From the NCBI GenBank assembly GCA_016802295.1, contig JAESIW010000122.1, forward strand, positions 573,818 through 637,817: a stretch of 64,000 nucleotides of DNA, in the 5' to 3' direction. The notes below the pieces were generated by a model. The model had not been told where the DNA came from and searched no databases. It worked only from the letters and a program-made list of their open reading frames with translations. The stretch comes from Brachionus rotundiformis. Its lineage: Eukaryota > Rotifera > Eurotatoria > Ploima > Brachionidae. The position numbers and the translations under genes were made by a program. The number at the start of each line of letters is the position of its first letter. Positions within the stretch are counted from its first letter, which is position 1. Positions 11,480 to 22,875 of the stretch are shown piece after piece.

Positions 11480-13760
11480 TTTAATCTTTCTCCAAGAATC
11501 AAGAATCTTGGTACCTTATCACTTTTTATTGACTTTAGAAAAGCATGGCACATTAATGATCCCAATCTTCTCTTGAAATTATTTCACTATGGATTTGACA
11601 ATAACTCTTTAGGTCTTCTTTCCAATTATTTTGTTAATAGATCTCAAATAGTTCATCTTGGAAACGAAAGATCAAAACCGACAGCTCTAAAGTTATGTGT
11701 ACCACAGGGTTCAGTTCTAGGTCCTCTTATTTCTCTGATTTTTATTAATGATTTTTCTTATCTCTTAAGAAAATTTGACATAAAAATGTTTGCTGATGAC
11801 ACCATTAGTCACTCTGATAAGGACTTAGATAGTGTTTTGAAAATTTTTCTGGCATTATTTACAGTCTAATTAGCTGGTGTTAGCATAACAAGGTTGAAAT
11901 TAACTGGTCAAAAAACCAATATTCCCAAAATGGTTAATCTTTGTGGTAATGAAATAAAAGTTGTTAATGAAATTACTCTCTTAGGTTTTAAAATTGTTCA
12001 AAATCTAAATTTTTCTAAGCTTGCATGAAGGATCTCATTAGTTGTAAATAAAAATCATTCTATTTATCAACTTATGTAAAATTACAGTTTTTAAGAGATT
12101 TTTATTGCCTTATTTTGATTATTGCTCGACTCTCTTATGCTACTTTTCAAAAGAGGCAATAATCAAACTGGCCAATATTTAAATTGTTTAGGTTCAAATT
12201 TGAAGTAAACAATTTTAATGATATTAACAACTCCTTAGAAAAATATGGCTTGTGTCCATTTCAACATAGAATTCTCGATAGAATGTTATCTTTTGCTTAT
12301 AAATTACTATACTTTCATACTTAAAAATTGCTTTGTGGTCAAGAGATCAATGTTTCTCAGATATTGTCAAGAAATTCAATTGAAATATTTCAATGTTTGA
12401 TTTTTTTAACTAATAAAAAAAAGCTTATTTTAATTAAACAAATAAATAAAAAAATTATTGTCTATTATTTAAATACAGTAATGCTATGACACGTGGATTT
12501 TACGTAATATTACGTTATTTAACGTAATTTTACGATAAAAAACGTAATTATTGATAAATTACGTAAAATTACTTTTATAAAATTGCGATTATTTACGTAA
12601 TTTTACGTTAATTTACGTATTATTACGTTAATTATCGCAATTTTACAGAAAAAAAAAATTGCCAAAAAATGGCCGAATTTCAGCTGTTTTTCGCAAATTT
12701 TCACAAAAAATTAGGTTTTTTAAATTTTTGACCAATTTCTTTACCAAAAGTAAAATTACGAAATTTTACGTAAATTTACGTAAAAAGCACTTGCGCTAGT
12801 ATGCTTAAGCTTCTCTAGAGCATCGCTTAAACACTTGCGCTTTTGTGCTTAAGCAATGCTCTAGGTCATTGCTAGCGCTTCTGTAGAGCATGTGCTCAAG
12901 CGCTGCTTAAGCAACCTAGCGCCGCTCTGGAACATTTGCTTAAGCAGGCTGTCAACTTATTTCAGAAACGTACTGTATATATTCTATTAAGTATTTGTGT
13001 AATTAAAGAAATATTTAAGGCACTCAAAAAGACTTCACAAACGAGCTAAGAAAGCAGCTGAAGATAAATTTTCCACAAAACCCTAATGAATTAATCGGTT
13101 ATTACCAAAAAAAAGATAATGACGTACTAATTGAAATCAAAAGTATTTTTCAAAAGTTTTTAGTTTAAACTTTAAAATAAGGTGTGTTTTAAGCGCATTT
13201 AAAGAGATATACACCTGGTAATATGGATTTTAGCAAAGCATGGCTCAACGCTGTTAACAGTCTTAAAAACGACCGGGCAAAAAAATAAAAAATTATTTGT
13301 TATTTTTTTGAAATTTAAGTTTTGAATAAATTTGAAAATATACGTATTTTTACTTTTATTTTACTTTTTTTTACCATAAATTACAAGATTTTACATGAAA
13401 AAGAATTATTTTTTACGTAAATTTACGTAAAATTTCGTAATTTTACTTTTGGTAAAGAAATTGGTCAAAAATTTAAAAAACCTAATTTTTTGTGAAAATT
13501 TGCGAAAAACAGCTGAAATTCGGCCATTTTTTGGCAATTTTTTTTTCTGTAAAATTGCGATAATTAACGTAATAATACGTAAATTAACGTAAAATTACGT
13601 AAATAATCGCAATTTTATAAAAGTAATTTTACGTAATTTATCGAAAAATTACGTTAAATAACGTAATATTACGTAAAATCCACGTGTCATAGCATTACTG
13701 TAAATGAAGTGTTAATCAGTCTTGAAGAAAAGGCACTAGCCTCTTGATTAACCTTGAAAC
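11480..13760 (+). mobile_element. Degenerate Jockey/CR1-like LINE, split by an inverted-repeat element
   Basis: A reverse-transcriptase fragment is open at 11573-11869 and shows VPQGSVLGPLISLIFINDF and the catalytic MFADDT. Upstream, IDFRKAW and DPNLLLKLFHYGF can be read with a frame break. Decayed ORF sequence continues to about 12475. The element then resumes at 13701 with the 3' tail (AATGAAGTGTTAATC...GATTAACC) seen elsewhere in the window. The gap between is exactly the 12476-13700 insertion. No intact 5' end. Confidence 0.75.
12476..13700. mobile_element. 1.2-kb non-autonomous DNA element with ~300-bp inverted repeats, TA flanks
   Basis: The left end CAGTAATGCTATGACACGTG is repeated inverted at the right end. 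Inverted repeats run 12476-12786 and about 13409-13700; the left arm has about 19 extra bases. The arms are built of TTACGTAA/AACGTAA motifs. TA dinucleotides flank both sides, and the CAGT-type terminus with TA duplication is typical of Tc1/mariner superfamily elements. The middle (12787-13408) has no long ORF but contains a cluster of CTTAAGC and GCGCTT motifs at 12790-12950. Inserted in the 3' end of a LINE. Confidence 0.85.
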
Positions 13761-14279
13761 TGAATTGAAATTAAATTTTTTTAGAACAAAAATGGCTTAA
13801 TTAGAAGCTAAAATTATTTATTAATTATTTTGACATATTGAGTTTGGCATCTTTTTGTTTTTTTTAAACATATTTAATTATTTGGTTATTTAAAACCATT
13901 TTTAAATGTTTCCAAACAGAATTGAAAGTTAAAAGAGAAATCCCACTGTTACTTGGTATTAACACAGCTTTTAATTCGTTATTTTCAATAATATGGTGAC
14001 ACGTGAATGACCAAAGATCAGACACTAAAGTGTAAGATTGCCAGCAAAACTTTGGCACCCTCATTAATCTGATTTTGGTAATTCATTACAAGGTTTTAAG
14101 TATAATAGTCTTATTGATGGAGAATTTCAGCGCTCCATTTCAAATACCATAATGGACATTTAGAAGTTTCAATCAGCATTTTGACCAAAATACCAAATAG
14201 TATAGAAATAGGGAGTAATTCTGGACTGTTGTGGTGATATCTAATAAAAAAACACATATGCATATGAAAACACAGTACC

Positions 14280-14570
14280 TAGCGAACAACGCCAAACCAA
14301 CTGGACTGGAAATAAATGGTGACCAAAATGCTTCTCAAATCACATAATTGGGAAGCACCATCAGTGATTGGAATACATAAAGATATTTAGAATAGACTTG
14401 CAAAAGCAAAAGGCGCATTTAGTAGCAATATGAAAGTCAACCAACTGTCTGGGTCTGGCAAAGAATGAATGTACTTAGAATGAAAGGAACTCATATACCA
14501 AAAAAGCCCTATAATGGACACCTCAAGGACCAAGTAAAGGAACAGAGGTCAATTAAGAAAAAATAACTAA
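14280..14570 (+). mobile_element. RTE-like LINE fragment
   Basis: Conceptual pieces include KPTGLEINGDQNAS, LGSTISDWN and a GHLKDQVKEQRS-like tail, matching the block between the reverse transcriptase and C-terminus of RTE-type LINEs. Stops and shifts throughout. It lies just upstream of RNF17. Confidence 0.5.
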
Positions 14571-14847
14571 ATTATAGTTAAATATCAAATTTTTAAATTG
14601 AATAAAGATTGTAATTCCTTGACTTGATGAAAAACGTGGCAAACAGCATGCTTCCACAAAAGTGAGCCAAAATCATGAGAAAGTGAATGCATTGGTTTAG
14701 AACGCTCAATCATTGGATTTAGCTAAAAGAAAAAAAAACTGTCAATGTGCAGAATCTATTCTTATTTACCATAATACCATTTCTATTTTAAAAAAAAATT
14801 TAAATTTAATTTTAAATAAAATAAAAATAAAAATAAGTTTGTAATAA

Positions 14848-17800
14848 ATGGACGCTTGTTTTAATTGCTTTCAACAATTTGGACTAATTAGCTCAAGTAA
14901 AAATTAATTAAAAATAATTAGAAAAAGGGTTAAATTAAAGAATAAAAAAGTTGATGCATCTAATACACTGAATAGAGCCGAAGAACCAGTGACCATACCA
15001 GAATCCTTGGCAAAAATTGACATAAAAACTTTCAATAACAAAATTGTCCTTCCGTTTAGCTTGAAGTGTGACCGGTCTCATCTAATTTGTCATTTATGCC
15101 TAATTAAAATAGATAATCAAACAATTAACTGTCCCACTTGCAGTGTAAATGATAAAAATAAAATTAAAAATTTTTTCTTATTGTTTTTGTCCAGATAAGG
15201 TCCAATATTGCTGAAGTAAAGCTTGATTCAGCATCTTTTTTGGCAAATTTAAAGCAAAATCAAAAGTAGCCAACACTAATTAAAAAATTTTATTAATTTA
15301 ATAAAAAAAAATTTTATACAAGATCAATTCTGCAAGTAGAATGCAGCATAAACGATCTGCTCACAGATAGACAGTCCGAAGACAACAAAAAACAGATAAA
15401 AGAGACAATTTCGAGATTCATATCTCGGTGTTGTCACTGCGATACCAAGGATAATTATGCTGAAATTTTTTGCCCTACTTGTGAGACAATTACTTGCAAA
15501 GCTTGTGTGTCCAAGCACCAAGGACACAATGTGCTACCATTGGGAAAAATTGAGTAAGACAATTTGAAATAAAGTAGGAACAAAAAAAGAGAAATATTTT
15601 ACCAAAGTTTCGAAAAATTAAATTGTCATTACCACCGAAATGAAAAGGCGGAAATGTTCTGTGCCAAAGAGAAGATATTTATATGCACTAGATGCTTGGT
15701 ACCTGATGGCCATATGCGGCATAAATACTTTGTAGGGCTTATTAAAAAATTATCTCTTGTCACTAATTTTGACACTTAAAGAGCTTCTATGATTCCAAAA
15801 TAATCAGGCTTAAGTTGACCCAAATTGAGAGTTTGTCCCAAAAGCTGAGAATTAGAAATATCCAAGAACTGGCTATTTTAAATGAGACAATTAAATTTTT
15901 GTCTAATAGTGACAAGTCTGAGGATATTCAGAAAGTCCGTGACATGTCCAAAAAAGTAAATTTTGTCCTCAAAAATTCATATGTATCTTGGCTATCTTTG
16001 GTTCATTGTTACATGTTACTTTTTGCTTTTTGTCTGGCTTGACTTATCTTCGATCTTTGGTTGATTGGCTTATTTTCATGGTGGTAGAAGTGCAAGTCTT
16101 CTTTATCTGGACAGAAAGTCAAAGACTTCCTCATTAATGTTTACAACTTGGCAATTAATTCCATTTTAGTACAACTCTTCTAGTTAAAATGGACCAAGTT
16201 TATCTGTTTCTGTCACAAACTGGACATTTATCTTTTGGCTTAAACATGCCCACAAAAAATAAAATTGGTTTCAGTAGGGTGATCTGGGCGGACTGATATC
16301 CTTGTTCTAAAAATTGTACCAAATTAAAGGGAGGTCAGATTTGGACCCTCCAAATAAAATTTATTTTAAATCCTAATAAAAAATGTCACATTAAAGAGTA
16401 GATTTTTATTTTCTTTTTGCCAAAGATTTCCTAACCAATGATTCCATTTTGGCAATTTTGCCTATAAAATACAAATACCATTCAGCCAAGGTACAACCAA
16501 GTGCCATTATGTCCTATTCTGATAACATTTAAATTTTAATTAAGACTTATGAGATAAGCCAGTCAAATTCAATAATAGATTCGATGCTTGGTGAGATAAG
16601 ACTGATGCTGGCCAGTCCGGACTATAAAATAATCTATGTCCCAAGCGAAGAGAAAAGCCTCGAGCTTGAAAGTCTTATAAAATCGTACTTTGCCATTGCA
16701 TCATCAGCAGTCCAGCCAAATGGTATTGAGGACGCATTGATGCCAATCGAAATGGGCGAGCAAAATATTGCACCAACGCCTCAATTGTCTCCAATTCCGA
16801 AACAAAATGGCCCAGTGATCACCAACACCAATCGTCAAAGACTCCATCCTCCAAGGCGTCTTTCAAGTAGACCAAAATTCTGCCAGGAAACCAAGCCTAA
16901 TAACATTGAGCCAAGTTACCACAAGCCCGATGAGAACAATAACCCTCAATACCAATTATTCACCGATAATGAGTTCACTGACCAAACACACATTGAGTTC
17001 AGACTATGCAAAGTGGTTAGCCCTGACGAGATTTGGCTCGTGCCTGGCCTAAGAGTAAAGCTCTTGGACAAAATTATCGAAAAGCATAAAAAGTTCGAGA
17101 ACCAGCTGCTATTTAGTGAGGAAGAAGCGCAAAGTTTGTCTGTAGGTCAAATGATTGGATACAAAAGTGAAAAACATGACCATGTTTACAGAGCTAGAAT
17201 AGTGGATAAGAAAGTATGCGAGGACGGATCGATTTTGTTCGATGTCCAAGGTGCTGACAATTGTAAAAAAATTGCCATAAAAATGGACAGATTAAGAAAG
17301 CTGATCAAAGATTACAAAGATTTGCCTCAATTGAAGATAAAGTGTAGTTTGAACAACCTGAAACCTTATGAGAGTTCAGAGCTCAATTCAGAGGCCAAAT
17401 GGACCAGTAATTCGAGCTTAGTTGCCAAAAAGTGGCTAATTGACCATCAGAAAAATATTTCATTAAAAGTATGTTATGTTTAATTGGAAAAAAAATTTAA
17501 ATTTCTGTGTAAAAAACATTTCTCTATGCCATTTTTACCATTTTCACCATAAATTTTGACTGGTTCAGGTCTTGAGAGTCTTCATGTGAACCCCAGAGCA
17601 AGCTTCCAATATATGTAAAGCTTTAGAAATTGGTACACCAAGTTTCTTCTCCTCTGGTCAGTTTTTGATGGTATAAGTCTTTTAGACTCAAACGGGACAA
17701 TTTACCAACTAAATAGTTTGGTAAAATCCTTAAATTTCTGAATAAAGATGATTCAGTGATTGGAAGTCTTGTCTAAAAAGTTCCATAATATTCGATGCAT

Positions 17801-20800
17801 ATTTTTCTTTGGTATATTACCACTTTGAAATAGCTTGATTGAAAATAAATTTTAATTAATTAAATATCTTTTATTAAAATTAATAAAGTTAAAATACAAA
17901 AAAATTTTTTTATTTAGATAATTGGCAAAATAGACAATGAATATAAAGTTGATTTTGTGGCAGAGTGGCCTCACGACTGCAAAACCATGAATGTAATTGG
18001 TTTGTACAACCTGAATCCGTCGTACTTGAGCGACGTGCTGGTCAAATACAAGCTAGCCATGCGGGAAAAAAATGAAGAATTACGTAATTACTTAGATAAA
18101 TTGATTATCAATTAGAATAAAAAAATTAATTATCTATTTTAAAAATATAAAGAATTTTTTAAACCAAGTCAAAAACAACCACAGTTTATTCCAATGATGG
18201 CATTTAGTCCAGGCGACCAAGTCAAAGCTACGGTGACCAGCTTCAATTCATTGAAAGGGTTCTATCTCAAGCGAAACTATGAAGATGACCCGGACGATCA
18301 GCTTTCCAAAAGACTGTACCAACAAATCAACTTCGAATACCAGTCCAACTCTCAGAACTATGCCATAATTGCTCCCGAAGAGAATTTGCCTTGTGCCGCT
18401 CTTTACCAGGACAAAAATTGGCACCGGGCAGAGATCAGAAAAATTTATCCCTTGGAAACCAAAGTGGATGTGTTTTTTGTCGACTATGGTGAAAGCTACA
18501 CCCTTGATTGTAGCAATATTTGCTACTTAAGGTATGAGTTTTTGGTCAGCGAAGTGTCCACCTTCAAATGCAGGCTATTTGGCATTGAGTTCCTAAACGA
18601 AACAGCCTACGAGAACGCCAATCAATACGCTCACGACATTTTTGCACATTTGGTAAATTCTGAGAACAAAATATTAGACATAGTGGTCAAAAATACTCTC
18701 CAAGATGGCAATAGCAAAATCTATGAGGTGGTCTTACGCTACAAAATGGGAGAAAAAATGGAAAATTTAAATGTCATGTTGACCAAACTAGGCTTTGCTC
18801 AATGCACCAATTTGTCAATTTATGATGGCGAAAAAGAAATGCCAAAAGTAAAAGATAAGCATATTTTGAAACGAGCGCCTAAGATGACCATATTGGAAAA
18901 ATCGGCTCAAAAAGCCGCTCAATTTTCAACCAATGTCCAACACTTTAAGCCAGAAAGTGCCATCTTGTGCAAAGTACTGAACGCTGAATCACCAGATCAA
19001 ATTTGGGTACAGGACGTGATCGACTCGGACCAAATATATGAACAATTTCATTCCAAACTAAACCAGCACTATTCCAGCCAAATAAATGGAGATCAATTCA
19101 CCAAAGTAGAAGTCAATTGGAAAATTGGTGACTGTTGTGTGATTAAAAAGTGCAATCGTAGCAAATTCCACCGGGCCCAAGTGGTCGAAACATGGCGTTC
19201 CAAATACAAAGTGATTTGTGTCGACTTGGGCCAATACGAGTTGGCTGAAGAGAGCAACATGTTTCAGCTAGAAAAAGAATTTGTCCAGCCTGGTTTCATG
19301 GCAAAAGAATGCTTCATTTCGGGCATAACTCCGACTGGTACCAGCGACGGTCAGTGGACCTCTTTGGCCAAAGAGTTCGTCAGCACCAGTCTCAAAGATC
19401 AGTATGTTTATGTGGATTTTCTGAGCCAAAATGCCAGCAAACACGAAGTATGTGTTTATGTGAGTGCTGGACGGAGGTTGATGCTCCAAAATGAGCCCAA
19501 TGATGAAAAGTATGTGAAATTTTCAGATGTTTTGAATACCGAAGGCCTAGCTTTGGTGTCTGGCAGGAATAGTACCATTGACCAATTGATATCGGAGGCT
19601 AATTTTTTGTCCAAGCTTGGACAAGTGTGCACTGGTTGCTATGGTCATCCAGATTTGCCAAAGAAAGTCTACAAAAATTTTCAAAATAATTACCAAGTGT
19701 TCTACGATTGTTTGGTCACAGATGTTGGACACGAAAACAATCACTACTATGTGTGGACAATGTTTCCCACATTGACAAATTGTCTGGAAACTTTTGGCGA
19801 AATGAGCCAAGGATTTGAGGTTTTTTATGCCAAGAATAATTCGGCTACATTTAGTGCCGACTATTTGGCCAAGAGCTCCAGAGCCGAAGCCTGTGTATGC
19901 AAAATTGGATCAAAATTTTATAGAGGTGAAATTTTGAAAAAGGAAAATAGTGCAGACAGCTTCATGGTCAGGCTGATAGATACCGGCAAAATTGAGCTCA
20001 TTGGAGCAGATTCAATTTTTAAACCGCTTGAGAAGTACATCGAGGTGGAAAGACTGGTCTACCAGGTAACTCTGGATACCGATCAACTTGGTCTAGATGA
20101 TCAGGTAAATGTTAACAATTATTATTCAGCTGAAAAAGAAGAGATAATTAGGTAGCAATTACACAATGGAGTCCGGTACTCGATTGCTTCAGATCTAATT
20201 TTTTGATGTTAGTTTCTGAAAGAGAGTTAAGACAAGGAAAACAATAATCCAGAATAGATCCTATCACAGACTTATAAATCTGTACCAAAGTGTTGAATTT
20301 TTAATTGACAAGATTTTAATTATATTTAGCCTTGAATTACAAGGCTAATTAACCTCCTCTATCATTGAAGTAAAGGTAAATTTAGGATGGAATTTAATCC
20401 CAAGAAATTTTATTTCTTTTTGGCTTTAAATCTGTTTTTTCTGTATTATTTTTGGTAAAAATCATTAAACAAGACTTTTTCAATTGAAGTATTCATTTTC
20501 TAATTCTTTCTATAAAAAAGTAACAAGATAGTCACCAAAAAAAAAGGGACTATTCATTATTATCTTTACTTCTTTTAGGAATATCATAATAAATATACTA
20601 AATAGTAAATAAAGGAATTATTTATTCCAGTAAATTGTGTAGGCAGGTATGTTGAAATTGATAAGCTTATAAATTAAACCCTCATGCAAAACCTTATCAA
20701 ATAAGGAGCAAGCTGTTACACTGAGAGTCTGACTGTCGCTTTTAAAAAATTCATTGACTAAAATAAGAGTGAATATCAAGGAACTAACAACAAAGAATTT

Positions 20801-22875
20801 AAAGTGAAGTTCTTTATGCTTTAAATCATTCTAAATCAAATATATATTTATTATTATATTATTAATTGACTGTTTCAATAACCATTACAAACCGGTGATT
20901 GATTGTGTATCGTTAATATTTATGTTAGCTTTATTTTTAAACTTTTGAAAAATGATTGTAATTTCTAAAAATGCAATGGAACTTAATTGCGCATCTAAAA
21001 ATGTTTGAGCAAGATTGAGCGCTTGAAATTTGATCAAAAATTTTACTTTATTTAAGTTAGCCATAAATGAATGAAGATAATTACAATAATACCATGGAGG
21101 ACTGTAACAGGTCTTGTCTAGGAGAGGATTTCCTAAGTATCATACTGATTTGGCCCATTGCCAAAATTTAGGAACTATACCTTTTTGAAAACTAAGTTTA
21201 TGATTAAATTAAAATGATCATGTCCAAAAATTATAACAAAAATAGGTTTTTGAATATTTTTAATAAAGAAAATTTATTGCTGAATCTCATTTTAAAATTA
21301 AACATACAATCTTAAACTTACTTTTTTATGTCAGCAAATTTCTGCGAAAATTTTATGTTTGCACAATATTTTGCTATGGTCTAACATTTCTTCTTACACA
21401 TAAAAATCTATCTCTGCATTGAATTTTCCAGTTAAAAAAACTCCAAAAAACAATCTTTTTTTTGACTTTTCTAATTTCCTCATCTGTTTTAAAATCTTTA
21501 TTCCTAATAGTTGGAGCTGGAATTAAATTTGATCATTTTTTGATCTAAACTTATTTGTTTATTTAAAAATTGATATTTATTTAAAATATGTAGTCTCGTT
21601 GGAATCATTTTTACATTTTTTTATGACGGGACAAAGTGATAAAGTGGCATCCTGTTTCCATAAATACATTTTTGAATGCACCACTCGAATCTTTTACCAT
21701 TATTATCTATTTTTTTCAAAAATATCTATTATACAGATTTTGCATCCATTTTTGTCTTTCGAAAATGATTTCAACTTTTTTGGTGGCAAAAATTGCCAGT
21801 TGAGTGGTAAATTAAATTGCATCAGCTTTGCATCTTTGCCATGACTATCTTGAACAAAAAGTTTTATGTTCTTGTTAAGGACCTAGTTTATCTGTCTTTT
21901 CCATACCATTAGGTGCCCAAATCAACCATAATCAACATCTACCACCACTTCTAGCAGCATAAAAGCTACTAGTTAAGATAAAAAGATAATTTATTGGGCT
22001 TTCTAGATATTGTAAAGATTAAAATTTTAAGATACTGTCAGATTTGAGGCATTACCTTTGCAACAAAATGGTAAAATTGAAAATAACAAGAATAATTAAC
22101 CAGGAAGAAGATGAAGATGAAAAGCTTTATTTGACGGGGGAGGTTTTATTCTCTGAAAATCAGGAGCATTTTAGCCAAATAATAAACCGTCAAGTGAAAG
22201 ATAACTCCATTTGTGACCATGTGCCAAATATACCAAAGTCTAAAGTACCAAGCATTTTACACCAGCAAAAGCATCGCATCACAATCACTTGGTTGGAAAA
22301 TGGAGACAAAGTAAACTGACCAGATAAAACTAAGCAAATAAATCCTAATAATAAAATTAAAAAGGCTTGGTTTCACTTTGTTTTCAATGATGACCATTGC
22401 ATAGACGAATTGGTCGAGTTTAAAAAAAATTGGGATCTTTTTAACCAAATGCAGAACGAATTTCTCAGACTAAAAAATGAGAATAGACTTAATAATATTA
22501 GAATAGAAGATTTAAAGGAAAATAGTCTTTGCTGTTGTCTGTATCAGCTGGACATGCAGTTGTACCGGGGCCTGGTCAAGCAAGTCGACTATTTGGAGCA
22601 AACAGCTGAAATTTTCTACTTTGACTTTGGTAATATGGACACAGTGCCCTTTAAACAGTAAGCTCTGAGAAAAAATTAAATTCTAATTGTTAAATAATTG
22701 TGGTAGGATTTACGAGCTTGACCAAAGTTTCAAACAGGTGCCAGTTCAGGCCATTGAGTTTAAGATCAGAAATAGAGAAGAATTTTCGGACAAAAACATC
22801 AATGATATCTGCCTGGAAGCTGAGTTCTACCTTGACAAACCAATACCTGAACTCAAAATTAACCAACTTGTTTAA
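14848..22875 (+). CDS. RNF17: RNF17 / Qin (TDRD4) piRNA-pathway Tudor protein
   Basis: Twelve exons, all phase-consistent: 14848-14896, 14951-15144, 15195-15265, 15323-15553, 15608-15731, 15782-15955, 16545-17468, 17918-18083, 18153-20151, 22049-22310, 22365-22657 and 22707-22875. Product 1551 residues (human RNF17 about 1620). The RING is split by intron 1 (CFNC, then CDRSHLICHLCL and CPTC; about 4-80). Two B-box-like fingers follow (CCHCDTKDNYAEIFCPTC; CHYHRNEKAEMFCAKE; about 115-225), then a helical stretch. Five extended Tudor domains come next; VDVFFVDYGESY, EIFYFDFGNMD and the SNase-like flanks are clear. Tudor 3 (PESAILCKVLNAESPDQIWV) and the tail of Tudor 4 align closely with vertebrate RNF17. 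Keeping RING, B-boxes and Tudors together resembles fly Qin. The family acts in germ granules on piRNA amplification. The 16545 acceptor and the 20152-22048 intron are the least certain joins, though both keep phase. Confidence 0.9.
20152..22048 (+). other. 1.9-kb intron of RNF17
   Basis: Donor AG|GTAGCA at 20152 and acceptor TTGAG|G at 22049 join phase 2 and rebuild a sequence (EKEEIIRHYLCNKMVKLKI) that fits the tail of Tudor 4. The interior is AT-rich. An 81-codon frame at 21599-21844 has no recognisable relatives. No element with clear ends was seen. Confidence 0.65.

Noticed and set aside
13864..14064. 66-codon minus-strand frame
   Set aside because: No motif, in a repeat-rich interval; probably chance.
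18194..18200. ATG pair as the start of a separate multi-Tudor gene
   Set aside because: A 69-bp intron (18084-18152) keeps phase and joins the upstream Tudor to this one, as in RNF17.
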